From assembly GCA_002286715.1 (NCBI GenBank), contig NSJX01000001.1, positions 1,409,925-1,473,924 on the forward strand: a DNA stretch of 64,000 nt, given 5' to 3'. The translations under genes were made by a program, and so were the position numbers. Below the pieces are notes generated by a model. It was not told the DNA's origin and made no database searches. It worked only from the letters and a program-made list of their open reading frames with translations. The DNA comes from Dentipellis sp. KUC8613 (Eukaryota > Basidiomycota > Agaricomycetes > Russulales > Hericiaceae). Of the stretch, positions 20,984-32,363 are shown one piece after another; the first letter of the stretch is position 1, and every line of letters starts with the position of its first letter.

Positions 20984-23208
20984 ATGCCTCCTCAGCCACG
21001 TCGCAAACAAGGCGCCATGTCGTCCAGTTCCAAGACTGCTCGCGCCGGCGACAAAAAGGCTCAAACGCAACCCGTCACCTCACAGCCTACCCCGACCCCA
21101 AGGATGACTGCGACTACAGCGGCCCAGCCCAAGAAGAAGCAGTCTGCAACGACCGTGCTGCTGGTCTTTCCAATTCTCGCTGTGCTAGCAGGACTCTCGT
21201 TGACGACCTTCCTCTACCGACGCGTCCTTGATCCTCTATATGGTGGCGTACCGACGCAGCGACACCTGGACAAGATCATATGGGCGGCAAGTATCACAGG
21301 TGGACTTGCCCCGAGTCTACCAGGCTGGCTTTCCCTTCTCGTGTCAGGCATCTTGCTGTGCGCAATGCCTAATACTTCATACTGGGTTGCGCTGTACACA
21401 GGTAGATGGGGCGACCCCGTATATGGACCCCTCGTTACACATATCGTTGTTCTGTTCCCGGTGATGTATTTTGGTGTTTCGCTCATCAGGAAGATGGTGG
21501 TATGTGGAATATAGTAGCCGGTTCTCTTTGTCCTCTGGGCTCACGCGGACGTTACGCAGTTATATATTGAAGCCAGCTCCGAACAACAGTCCATGATGCG
21601 CTACACTGTACTCCCCGCATGTGCTTCTAGTATAAGTGGCTTTCAAGCAATATGGGCCGAGGTCCCATACCTAGCCGATTATATATATTCGGACGACCAT
21701 CTTGTGAGTAATTTATGTGTTCTTAGTGTGCAAGATTTATTGATGTCGCGCTCAGATGTTGGCCATGGGTAGTTTCGCCGTAATTACCTGGGCAATCACG
21801 TCTCCACACCGCGCCGAGTCGACTGCTGGAAGCGAAACAAAGCCTCAGAAGATGTCATCCTTCCTGCAACAGCTTGTTCTACCTGCAATCTTGCTGCCTC
21901 TTCTTCCTACAATCATGCCGCTTCTCCGGTCTCCTGTGCTTCCTCAACCTCTCACCTCCCCATACACGAATCCCGAGTCTACTATCCGCATTCTTTCTTC
22001 TGTGCCTTCCGTTACAGGTATGATTGTTGTTGGCGAATCTCTACCTCCACCAGACTGGCAGCCAGGTATGCCGGAGCAATTCCCATACTTAGTACGGTAT
22101 CTCCGTGCTTCCCATTCACTTCTGGGCGGTGTATGGTGGGGAGCTAAGATCTCGAGTAGATCCCAGATCATGGTTCCTCAGGTGGATCAGGCAGGACGTC
22201 CGCTTGGTGATACTATCTACACTGCCTTCAATCTGCAGGAAGCCGTACGTCTGGTGGACAAGAAGGATCGAGATATAACAGAAGAGAAGGATAACGCCTT
22301 GATCATGTGCGCGGCTTCGTCTTTCACTGCGTGAGGCCTAAACTGAAAGTGACGACTCCTTGCAGTGGTCTGGGCGCCGGCACTGCTGCAACAGCCCTCG
22401 CTAGGCAAAAAGTGCAGACCACGATCGTCGAAATTGACCCTGCCGTGTACAATGCTTCCAGACAATTCTTTGGCCTCCCAGACCCTGGCGAGGGAAGAGT
22501 CTTCCTGGAGGACGCCCGCAGCTTCGTCATGAAGCGAAGGCGCCAAATACAAAGTGGCGAATCTATTGAGAAGTTTGACTATGTGATACACGACTGTTTC
22601 TCCGGCGGCGGCGTCCCAGCACATCTCTACTCATTGGAATTCTGGGAAGATCTCAAGGTTTTGATGAACCCCGATGGCGTTGTGGCGGTAGTAAGTGGTG
22701 CCACTATGAACGATGGGATATTGGGCTTAAGTTATCTCCTGCAGAATTTCGCTGGGCTACTTGGCTCGTTACCTTCGAAGGCTACTTTGTATACTCTACA
22801 AAAGAGTTTCGGCCAATGTCGGGCATTCCATGATGGCGAAGAACCGCTGACGACAGATTCTAAGGAATTTATCAATATGGTACGGGTTTCCTGCCAATAC
22901 CTCTTAAACATTCTCATGTCTTGACTGAATGGTCGTCTCAGGTCTACTTCTGTTCACCATCAACGAAACCTCTGGAATTCCGCAAACCACGCGAGTCCGA
23001 CTTCCTAGGCTCACATCTCCGCGCCCATGTCTTCGAAACCCTTGCAGACCGCGAAGTAGACTTCAAACTCATTCGAGGCGAATCGGAAGAGGACGGAGAA
23101 AAGTACGTCTTGAAGGACCAGAATAATAAACTCAATGCTTGGCAAGCCGATGGCGCACTGGACCATTGGAAAGGTGAGGGATTTTTAATCGCATGCAAAC
23201 CGGTGTGA
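20984..23208 (+). CDS. Membrane-embedded spermidine-synthase-fold methyltransferase-like protein
   Basis: Six exons, 20984-21499, 21560-21703, 21756-22306, 22366-22690, 22745-22879 and 22942-23208, give 645 aa. The first half carries about five hydrophobic segments (VLLVFPILAVLAGLSLTTF, the WLSLLVSGILLCAMP region, LVTHIVVLFPVMYFGVSLI, GSFAVITWAI and LVLPAILLPLLPTIMPLL). The second half is a SpeE-like Rossmann domain: IIGLGAGTAATALARQ, TTIVEIDPAVYNASRQFFG, FDYVIHDCFSGGGVPAHL and EFWEDLKVLMNPDGVVAV. The usual spermidine synthase DxxDP substrate loop is replaced by DCFSGGGVP, so polyamine synthesis is doubtful. Intron 3 is needed to join NALI to GLGAGT. The substrate is unknown. Confidence 0.85.
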
Positions 23209-23724
23209 ACTCATCGTATGTATCATTGGCAGTCATGCGAAGTATCTTACCGGAGCCTTTTTGGGCAACATACTGATTGTTTTGCTTCCGTTGTCCTTTG
23301 GCTTGTCTCCCAATATTATAATGCGTGGATCCTTTGGGCTTCGCCGCCATTACCAACATGCTGTTTGTAGCTCTGGCTGATCATGAGTTCCCTGTGTCTG
23401 CGGTACGAATTTACTATTATTCTCGGCGCTATCGGCCGCGGTAGCATGTAGCTCTGAATCAGCTGTAAGTAAACTGGCGCGGCGACCGCATAAACCTGAC
23501 TGCACCGAATTTCAATAGTCTATGATAGTCTTTATCTCACTCCTCGACGAAAAGCTTTGTTCCAAATCATCCGGGTGGACTCATATATATCCTCGTCTAT
23601 CAAGTCTTGTTCGACACCTCGTGGCAGAAAGCCGCGGCGCTCGTTAGCTTTAGCTCCGCTGTCAGCCTCAGGGCCTAGCAGTCAAACGACGGTCTCGAGA
23701 AGCTCTCTTTCTCACCTTCACGAC
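23209..23724. other. Intergenic, no supported gene
   Basis: About 0.5 kb of 3' flank and promoter between two same-strand genes. An open frame continues upstream of the BTB gene start from 23557, but the ATG at 23725 is the first in a good context. No repeat seen. Confidence 0.4.
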
Positions 23725-26087
23725 ATGTCTGATCACCTGCGCCACTCCTCTTTGTCTTCTTCTCCTGGGAGGGTGCCACCGCTCTCGCGACCGCATTGGC
23801 CTTGGTCGACCTATAGCCATCGTTCCTCCCAATCACCTATATCCGTACATTCCACCGGCACGCCTTCCTGGGATTTGAGGCCTTCCTCTTCAGCAGCTTC
23901 AGCAAGCACGACCGGTGTGATGTGGACTCCAAACCCCGTCAACAGGCAGATACCAGGTCCCACATCTACGCTGTTAAGCCAGGACGAGACGAGTAGACAT
24001 TGGTCATTTACAGTCAGTCGCTATTCTATTTCCCCTTTCATCTGAATTCACCTCGCCCAGGCTTTCGAGTGGATTGTCAGAGACGTTCAGAAGCTGAGGG
24101 ACTTCGTCGAGCGCACAGACTTTGAAGGAGGTTCGGATGACCGCCTCAGCGGCGCCGACGCGGGACGCGAGGACTTTGAGATCCTGAAGGAGTCGCCTAT
24201 GCTCGGAGACGGCAAATTCAAGCTAGAAATAGGTTTGCACCCCAGAAGTTGTTGTTGCTGTTCCTTCTTTCCTAAACCTAGGCACGACGTCAGCGCGAAC
24301 ACCAGGCCGAAGTGCAACCCCAGTCAGCTCCTCAACGCCGCCAGACGTTCCTACTCTATCTCTCTACGTGACGAGTCTCATGCTTGACTATGCTAACGCC
24401 GAGTACGAGATTTCTGCTTCTATGCTTGCTGCAATTAAGTGTCAGGACGACCAAGTGGGCGAACGAGGCGCTCGAGCGGACTGGGCATGGGAGTTCTGGC
24501 AGAATGACTGGTCGTTCAGGCAAGAGAACGAAGTATGGGGTGCGCCTCATAACTTATTCGTGCTTCTTGAATATACTGAAACGTCAACAGAGTGTCCTCT
24601 GCCATCCTTGTCTTCGCTTTTGGAGAACCCGCGAATTGCTCAGACGGATTCGTTCGTCATCTGTATCCAGATCCATACACCTATTGGGCCGTTCTTCCCC
24701 CAACATCCCTCCGCCTATTTCGTCCCGCGTGATCTCTTGGATGGGCTCGAAGCACTTTTGGACAATTCCAGTACGTGGTCATATCCTCCTTCACTCATGT
24801 AGACCGCGTTTCGGACCTCTTTCAGACACGGGCGACGTCCAATTTATATGCCTTGAACGAATGCCATCGGAACAATCACAAGCAGCACTACCACCGTCAA
24901 CACCACCTCACACCGCCAATTCTGATAGCAGACGCTCTTCCTCTTCGTCCTCACACTCTTTCCAGCCTCGCATAACAGCGCGGAAGAGAGTGATCTATGC
25001 ACACTCGGACATCCTCACTCGCCGGTCTGAATATTTCTCCACCATGCTTTCATCCGCCTTTTCCGAAAACTCTCAGTCAGGAGATCGGAAGATGTACACC
25101 GTCGTTGTTGAAGAAGCCGACTTCGTCACCATCTACTGGCTGTTGAAATGGGTCTACGCGAACTGGCTTCTCTTGGCTAAATACGACGACCCCAGAACGG
25201 CCGTCGAAGGCGTTGGTGCAGGTTGGAGTGCTAAATGGCTGAACACCAGAGGCGTCGCTGATGAATGGGACTGGAAAACTTTCAGCAAGACGCACCCTAT
25301 CGATGAACTCAGCGCTGGCGGCAGCGAGAGTGCCCGGTCCAGTGCTGGAGGGCTCGCTGCAGGAGAAGAGCAGCCGAACTTCCCATCTGGACTGCAGATG
25401 CGTCAACCGATCGAGAGGACTCCGTCGACTTCTAAGCCGCCTCAGAGCTCCCCCAGCTCTTCTCGTACCACTGCATCGACTGCGTCTCGCCGTGGGGCCG
25501 CACCCCCGACTACTAGCCAGGCTGCTTCGACCCGTGGAAAGTCTGCTCCCATCACCATCCCCGTGCCTCCTCATCATCCTCTCTCCCCGCGCGGCCAGCG
25601 ACAGCATTCGCACTCTGTGGTGCCTTCTTCGACCGACCCGCACAAACATCCAACTGAGGCTCCTCCGCCTGCGTCCGCATTGTCGGTATACCAAGTTGCC
25701 CACAGGTATAGAATGGAGGGCTTGGCGAATCTTGCACTTGAACATATGATGTCTACTATCACCCCACAGACCAGCTTTGCATTGTTATTGGCCACCGCGA
25801 TTTACGACGAGCTACATTCTCTCATCGAGGTACAGTGCTTGCCTTTCGAATTTTGACCAACCACTTATCCGGTTGCAGGATTACATCGTTGAGAAATGGG
25901 ATGAGGTCTCGGTTTCTGAAGACATGGAACGATGCTGTGAAGAAGTAGCAGCCGGAGAGTAAGCACAACTCACGCTTTTCGTCGTTCGATTTTAACCTTT
26001 CACTTTGACAGATGGGGCAGTGAAGGTGGCAAGACTCTTATGGCCCTCTTCCGCCGCCTCCGTTCTCCCGGCTATACTCGAACGTAG
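23725..26087 (+). CDS. BTB/POZ-like domain protein with a long low-complexity insertion
   Basis: Six exons: 23725-24012, 24061-24232, 24282-24770, 24826-25829, 25879-25958 and 26012-26087, giving 702 aa. The N-terminal 100 residues are Ser-rich. A folded region follows (AFEWIVRDVQKLRDFVER, FVICIQIHTPIGPFF) that may be MATH-like. The BTB core is split. Residues about 369-430 hold KRVIYAHSDILTRRSEYFST and the hydrophobic WLLKWVYANWLLL. About 170 Ser/Pro/Thr-rich residues follow, and the BTB C-terminal helices resume at about 602 (VYQVAHRYRMEGLANLALEH). BTB proteins commonly act as dimerising adaptors for cullin-3 ligases; that role is inferred. A possible 58-nt intron at 24531-24588 was not used because removing it breaks the frame. 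Confidence 0.82.
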
Positions 26088-27108
26088 ACGCGAACTTCCC
26101 GTCAACTCACATCATGGATTCTGGACTGGACTGGGCGGAACTGGATAACGGATAACACCATACCTAAAAGCCTCGAGGGGCGCATGACTACATACATGTA
26201 CTATACCACCTCATACAGATAAGATAACAACACGTTCGATTTACGATCTAGTCCTAAAGCTTGGCCTATCTCAGGAGCTGGATCGTCCTTAAGCTATCCT
26301 TAGAACGTGCTGGGACACGCGGATGCAAATTACATAATACAATTTTGTCACGGTCACGGGAGCGCCCGAGATGCCCGGGGACGGCCCTCCGGAGGTCGCC
26401 CAAGGCGCAACTCGCTCAATGCTCGCCCGTTTGCCGCCAATTTTGGCATGGACGTGTGCCCAATCTGCCGCTACGGCCTGTAGTAATTTGGGATTTTTGG
26501 GATCCAGGGAAAGCTGAAAAAACGCGTCCGAGTCGCCCAAACTGCCGAATCTCGCCCTCTTACCTAAGTTTGCCCCCCCATCACACCGGCAATCGCGCTC
26601 GGCGCGCCGCCAAGCGTGTCCCAGAGCGAAATTGACACCTTAGAACGACTTGGGACACGACGTTTTGGCCGGGCCAAGGCCCTCCGCTGGCAGGGGAGCG
26701 TGTCCCAGACGAAAACTCGATTTCACTGCGCTCTGGGACACGCCGCGCCGGCCGGCCTCTCCGGCCTCCCCGGGCATCACTAAAAATCCATCAAAATTCA
26801 TTTCGCGCTCCGCCGCCCCCGCGTGCAGGTCCCTCGGCCCTTCCCGTGGCCCCCGACGCGCCGCCGCGACCGTCGTCGCCGTCGCGGACAACGACCGACG
26901 CCTTTGCCCGATCGGCTCCCCCCGTTTCACGTCACACTTTGTCACAGCACGTGATTGCGTGTCCCGGGACACGCACTCAATGGGATTTCCGACACAGCCA
27001 CCGTGTCCCATCACCACTAAGCTTATCAAACGATACCATGCATGATCTCTAATATATCTGCGGTGCGGTTCCAGCCGCTTCTCCTGAAGGTCCTTCCGTG
27101 CTGCAACC
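26088..27108. other. GC-rich 1-kb spacer carrying an inverted-motif array
   Basis: No gene is supported. Between about 26300 and 27010 the sequence becomes very GC-rich and carries repeated GGGACACG/CGTGTCCC words in both orientations (see the repeat entry). The one long open frame here (minus strand 26640-27248) looks like a by-product of high GC. Confidence 0.55.
26301..27010. repeat. Array of inverted GGGACACG words with a 20-bp perfect palindrome
   Basis: TGGGACACG or its complement occurs at 26311, 26615, 26651, 26699, 26734, in a palindrome at 26956-26975, and at 27002, with alternating orientation. Two copies share an extended left flank: TAGAACG, three or four bases, then TGGGACACG (26301-26319 and 26641-26659). 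The palindrome reads TGCGTGTCCCGGGACACGCA. Neighbouring copies form inverted pairs about 40-60 bp apart that could fold as hairpins. It could be a degraded miniature inverted-repeat element, a cluster of binding sites for a dimeric factor, or the decayed remains of a transposon end. Confidence 0.6.
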
Positions 27109-28544
27109 ATGTACTCGACTCTCATTCTCGGTGTTCGACGCGCGCCAATCAGAGCGCTCGGTTTTCGTGGTAAGCAATGGGCTTGGAGAGGTCTGGCGAC
27201 CCACGCTGCGGTGAGCATGTCTCCTAGTCCTCTGAGTGGGCGTTTCATACTGATATTGCTGTCTCGAGACTGAAACGAGTGATTCTTTTCGAATCCCTGT
27301 AATTGACTTCAGCAAGTACCGCAACGCGTCATCTGTGTCGGAGAAGCGACAGACAGCAGACGAAGTTGTGCAGGGCTTCAAGGATGTTGGCTTCATCTAC
27401 CTCGATGGACACGGGATCCCTCCGAGCATGGTCGACCATGCCTTTGAGAAGGTGCGTAACTCTTGCCTGCCAATGTACGCTGTGTCTGACGAGCCGCGTT
27501 GTTCAGAGTGCACAGTTCTTCCGATTGCCGTCGGAAGTCAAGGTAATGTCCAGCGCCTCCAGGGCATCGCTCTAACTCCAACGAAACCTCTTCTCTCCCA
27601 GGACCAACTTGCTTGGGAAGACCCACGCTCCAATCGTGGCTATGTGAAGATTGGTCGTGAGCGAGTGACGCAGTCTGCCGACCCGGATGAAATCGCTGCG
27701 CTGCGAGCCCAGGCCCCTGACTTCAAAGAAACGATGGAAATTGGCAGGGATTGGGATGAGACATGGAGGAATCGTTGGCCTCAAGGGGATCTTGCTCCTG
27801 GGTTCAAGCAGACCATGCTGGATTTCTTCAGGGTAAGTGCTATCTCGTACATCGTTGCAATGGGATAGACATAACGTTGGACATAGACTTGCCATGACTT
27901 GCACACTCTAGTCATGCGCTCCATTGCTCTGGGGTTGGACCTCGACGAGCACTTCTTCGATGACAAAATCCACGAGCAATACCACAATCTGCGTCTACTG
28001 TCGTATCCCCCTATAAAAACGTCTTCGCTGCTCAAGGAAGGGCAAGCCAGGGCTGGCGCGCATTCGGGTAGGACCATCCTTTTCTCCTGCTACGCACCTT
28101 TCTCAATGCACCCGGACAGATTATGGGACTTTGACCCTGTTATTCCAAGATTCCGTTGGGGGGTTGGAGGTGCAGAACCCCCACACCAAAATATTCCAGC
28201 CCGCGCGCCCTATTGTACGGCACATCCATTCATCAACCCCTTCATAACTCACATCCTCACAGCCAGGGACTATCGTCATCAATGCTGGTGACCTCCTCGC
28301 ACGCTGGAGCAACGACGTTCTGAGGTCGACTTTGCATCGAGTCGTCGCGCCCGCAGCAGTGAAAACGAGCGAGACTGAGAGCGTCACCCCCGCCCGACAG
28401 TCTATCGCGTTCTTCTGCAATCCGAATGGCGGCGCGGAGATCTCTTGCCTCCCGACTTGCACGGGGCCCAACCAAGAGAAGAAGTATGACCCGGTCACGA
28501 CGGAGGAATATATCGTCGGTCGTTTAGCTGCGACATATCACTGA
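27109..28544 (+). CDS. 2-oxoglutarate/Fe(II)-dependent oxygenase (isopenicillin-N-synthase-like)
   Basis: Seven exons, 27109-27210, 27269-27451, 27507-27542, 27602-27832, 27887-28067, 28120-28214 and 28263-28544, give 369 aa. The DIOX_N domain begins at RIPVIDFSKYRN and includes GFIYLDGHGIP. The jelly-roll core has the iron ligands H-x-D in GAHSDYGTLTLLFQD, rebuilt across the intron at 28068, and the distal His in RSTLHRVVAP. The 2OG-binding Arg-x-Ser is in ARQSIAFFCNP. The N-terminal 30 residues (LGVRRAPIRALGFRGKQWAW) are basic and could be a mitochondrial presequence. It is a generic hydroxylase or desaturase; the substrate is unknown. No biosynthetic cluster surrounds it. Confidence 0.9.
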
Positions 28545-28928
28545 CACGCAAAACGCGGCAGTAAGAGGGCTCAGGGAGGTTGGTGTATCACTGAAGAGAA
28601 AGGATATGTATCTTGTGGATAGGATCTATGGTGTCTTTTGTGCATGATCACTGGTGTACTGTAGCCTCTGCATGAGTTTTCCCTACAACGACTCGGCGCC
28701 AACTAGCGGGCTCCCAGAGAGAAAGAGTCATGTGACCCGACGCGTGTTGTTTACTGGCACGCGTCGTCCGTTGATTGATCCGGTTCCATTCCTCACCCTG
28801 CGTCCGTGCCTACGCGTTGACTTCGCACTCATTCAGTACTTGCAAATCTCCTCCGCTGCTTGCATCTTGGTGCAACCCTCGTCATAACAGCGCGACGTTC
28901 ATTTCCACAGGCCATTTTCTGCGACCTT
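28545..28928. other. Intergenic, no supported gene
   Basis: This 384-bp spacer combines the terminator of the oxygenase gene and the promoter of the RING gene. No distinct element is seen. Confidence 0.4.
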
Positions 28929-29807
28929 ATGGCCTCTTTCGAGCCTAGCGGCACACAGGACCTTGCAATCACAGCGGCCATATCTAATCTACCCGTCCTT
29001 ACGCCAGACGAGGTGTCGAATCTCGACGAATTCTGCCCCATATGTCTCATGACGTTCCGGAGTGCGTTCGAGGCCGACGCGATGGCGGGGCCATCCACGA
29101 AAGGGGTCACGAAAGTGGAAGGCTGCGGGCATATGTTCTGTACGGAAGAGTGAGTGCATCCCTCGTCCTCTGTCACACACGGCTCATGGTTCCGCAGTTT
29201 GGCAGAATGGATACGGTGTAGAGTAAGTTCAGGGTTTCAACTGACAGGCTGACGCTGACATCACGTATCCAGCATGGTACCTGCCCAACCTGCAGATACC
29301 CATTCCTTCCGGAAATACAACCTGTAGATCCGGATGACGAGGAATCCGACGGCGGCGAATACGTTCCCACCGAGTATGACGCAGATACGGACTTTGACAC
29401 AGACTTCGAGGACGGCTTCATGGACAGCGACGGGTTCGACGTCGAGACGATGGATGTGGATGCGGGGGATGCTCCTGTGACTGAAGAAGTGGGTCTAAGC
29501 AGCACCTACGGCGACCGAATCGAAGACGACGAACATCTGGAGAGAGATACTGCCGAAGGTTCGTTGGCAGATCCTGAGTGGTGGGACGAAGCCGACGAAG
29601 ATGCGCGAAACTGGGGCCTCACCGACGGAGACTCCATGAGCGCTAGCGAGGGCGGGTTGTCACTAGCTGGTTCATCTCGTGAGTACATCTATCTCGGACC
29701 CATTCCAGTATCTTGACGTGGCCTTTCTAGGGCTGAATGAAGACATCCAGATCAGGCTTAGCCCAGAGGGAGAGTATTCCGTCGAAGACGAAGACAGGAA
29801 GTCGTAA
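28929..29807 (+). CDS. RING-finger protein with an acidic tail, putative E3 ubiquitin ligase
   Basis: Four exons, 28929-29149, 29198-29222, 29273-29678 and 29731-29807, give 242 aa. The RING is assembled across three exons: FCPICLMTF, a spacer with an acidic-to-basic loop, VEGCGHMFCTEDLAEWIRCR and HGTCPTCRYPF. This gives a C-x2-C ... C-x-H-x2-C ... C-x2-C arrangement. The second exon is only 25 nt and lies inside the RING. The last 120 residues are very acidic and likely disordered (EYDADTDFDTDFEDGFMDSD). RING proteins of this size usually recruit an E2 enzyme; the target is unknown. It converges on the tRNA-editing gene, with 165 bp between stops. Confidence 0.87.
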
Positions 29808-29972
29808 CGGTAGATCCCACTTTGTATGGCAGCACGGGCGTGGCCGACGATCCATCTTACATCTGTATTCTGTATTTTACAACATCTTCTGGGTATCGCG
29901 TGTAGAACATCTGTATCTACTGTATTTGGGAAAAGAATATCCCTTTCATATACCTGATGATGCTTCTTACCC

Positions 29973-31600
29973 TTAAGCCGACGTGGATCCTTGTGTCAGC
30001 ACCAAGGATGCTGCTTTCCCCTCCCTGTCGGCGAGCCATACACCAACAGACTTTCCGCTCCACCGCGCGCCTCGCCCGCCGCCCTTTAAAGTACTGAATT
30101 GCTTCTTCAAAGCGTCTCCAGTCTCCTTTACCCGCTTATCATCGCTACCGAGCAACATACAGACAGTGGTGGAAGTGGTAGTCTGTGACGAGGGCGAGGA
30201 AGTGAGCAGGAGTGTGTACTGGTGCGTGCTGTCCGACGGGAGATGCGCGGTGAATGCAAATGTGATCGCCTGCAAGAGCGTCAAAGCAGTCGGAGAATCG
30301 TCCGTTCTTCCGATATACTTGGTCCACTCTCCGTCTCCGCCCTCGTTACGCCATTGGGCCATCTCCTCGACCAACCGTCGACCTATATGATCAGCGAGTT
30401 CTCTTTCTATCTCATCAACGCGCTTCTCTCGCTTCTTGCTCTCGTCCAAAACCAACGCGATCCGATCCGGTGCCTCGGAGCTCCCGCACGATAGCAAGCC
30501 GGATACACGCGAGATCTGCGCCTGTGTCGTCCCGAGGTGCGAAAGTAGCCGCGGGCCCGCGAGGAAGTAGTGGCGCGCCGGAACAGACGATGTCGGCGGA
30601 GGTGGGAAAAGGTAGAGTTGCAGCGACGCCAAAGACGGGAGATGCGTCCCACAGCACGGATTGCGATCGATGCCGTCAATGACCACGACCCGATGTACGC
30701 CGCCAGTGTAGTCCTTCGGGAGCCCACGGCCCAGCTCCCGAGCTGAGCCAGCTTCTCCGGAGTCGATACCCTTCTCGCCGTCCTTGAGCTCCTGGACCTC
30801 GATATGCACGCTGCGGCCTTCAAAGGCCACTTCGTTGGCTTTGTTCTGGACCTGTGCGGTCTCGGCTACGGTGAGGGGGCGGGGGAGGTCTACGTAGGCA
30901 GCTGAGGGCCATGCACTGAGCGACCAGCCAAGAGTGGGAAGCGAAAGTTCGCTCTCGAGCAGTGCAGATAACAGATGTTGCGCAGTGTGCATACTCATCT
31001 GCCGACTGGGGTTAATACCAGGAGAATGCATTCCCCGTAGAGCGACTTACGTGGTCGAGTCTTCTCTGGAAGCCCGCCTCGCCGAGGGCAAGATGGACCT
31101 GTTTCCCTGCGGCCAGGGTATCGGGCACCCCTTCGCTATCGTCCTTCACTTTCAGATAGTGCACTGCGACTCCTCCATGGCGTTTCACGAACTCGACGTC
31201 CCAGACATGGTTATCTTCGGTGGCAAGCAATCCAATATCATGTGGCTGCCCTCCGCCTTCTGGGAACAAGACGGTATCGTGGAGGATCACCTGTAGATAC
31301 GGCTGCGTAAGCGTCGGTGGTGCAGAGGCCTTTGCTTGCTTCGCATGTCCTTTCTTTCCGCCGCCGCTCGCAGGTGGGGGAGACGGTTTTACAAATGCCG
31401 TCGAGATGACATTGGTCGACAGTTCTCGAAGAAGAGGGTCGCCTGCAGCGAATCGATGTCAGTCGCAGGACTCACATAGGTACGCGTAGAGTCGATCACG
31501 GACGTTGGCAGGTCAGTAGGCCGACTGGAATGGTGACAGAGGTATCTGAGGGGACCTTGAGAGTTGGGGACACGATGCGATGGTATCCGGCTGGGGCCAT
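29973..31600 (-). CDS. Alanyl-tRNA editing protein, AlaX/AARSD1-like
   Basis: A trans-editing enzyme that hydrolyses mischarged Ser-tRNA(Ala). Three exons read downward, 31504-31600, 31051-31442 and 29973-30998, give 504 aa. The N-terminal domain includes VGLLTCQRDPLLRELSTNV and HDTVLFPEGGGQPHDIG. The zinc/catalytic motifs are HTAQHLLSALLE (HxxxH) and NPCCGTHLPSL (CxxxH). A C-terminal domain of about 200 residues follows, as in the long AlaX class. The start at 31600 is the conservative choice. The frame stays open upstream and a good-looking intron lies at 31616-31683, so the true N-terminus may begin in another 5' exon. It is divergent from the MFS transporter. Confidence 0.88.
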
Positions 31601-32363
31601 CAGGTTGGCACGGCTCTGTGCAATAAGAAACAAAGGGAGGAGGAGGAGGAGGAGGAGGATAACTTCTGAGTACACAAATTCACAGGCACGGTTGCGACAG
31701 ACGCTCCCGACGGCCCGCCGATCGAAGTGCGCCATGTGATCGACACGGTCACGTCGAGCGCGTCAATCGACCGAGGCCTCTTGTTTTCCTCGACGCTTTG
31801 AACTCTCTCCGCGCCCTGGACCACGTTGTCATCAGGAGCACATATTCACTCATTTTGAAACATGCCTCTCGTCCAATGGAACGCGTCGATGAGCGCTACT
31901 TGTGGAACCGACGACCAGCCTCGAAAAAAAAACAGACGGAAGTTCCGTTGAGCCACGGCCTACCCCAGACTTGCCCTGCGACCTGCGCTGGATGCCTCGA
32001 GCTTGGGGAGGTGCTGCACGCTGGTGCATGCCGAGGGCCAAACGTTCAAGCCGGTGCCGCGCCTGTTTGGCGGGTCGGGCGTGGGGGCGGATGGGGCGGG
32101 CCGGGAACCCCACTGATGCCCCGCTCCCGAATATGTTCCTGAGCTCATGGCTCCGGTCCACGGTGATCCCTGGGGGACAGCAGAAACCTCGGATTTTCTT
32201 CCTTATATTTCCCTAATGGCTGCCCCCCTTGTGCTCTTCGAGTCTCCCGGCCCTTCTCCCCCGTGTGCTCGCTTCTCTGTGGTACGTCGTCTGCAACCTT
32301 GTGACCCGCCCGTCCAGCCGTTTGCTCACCATCGCGCGCCTCTCAGGATCCGAACATCGAGCC
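31601..32363. other. Divergent promoter region with a possible extra 5' exon
   Basis: This 763-bp spacer separates the tRNA-editing gene (minus) and the MFS gene (plus). It holds the GGA-repeat tract and the likely 5' intron of the minus-strand gene. The MFS side is pyrimidine-rich just before the start codon. No further gene is supported. Confidence 0.45.
31635..31659. repeat. (GGA)n microsatellite
   Basis: About eight GGA units. On the minus strand this is a (TCC)n tract that would serve as the polypyrimidine tract of the candidate intron 31616-31683. Confidence 0.85.

Noticed and set aside
24531..24588. Possible 58-nt intron (GTATGG..CAACAG) in the BTB gene
   Set aside because: Removing it would shift into a frame lacking the FVICIQIHTPIGPFF region and the join to the BTB core; reading through keeps one consistent protein.
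26640..27248. 202-codon minus-strand open frame
   Set aside because: It lies in the GC-rich motif array; arginine/alanine-rich composition is what random GC-rich DNA gives.
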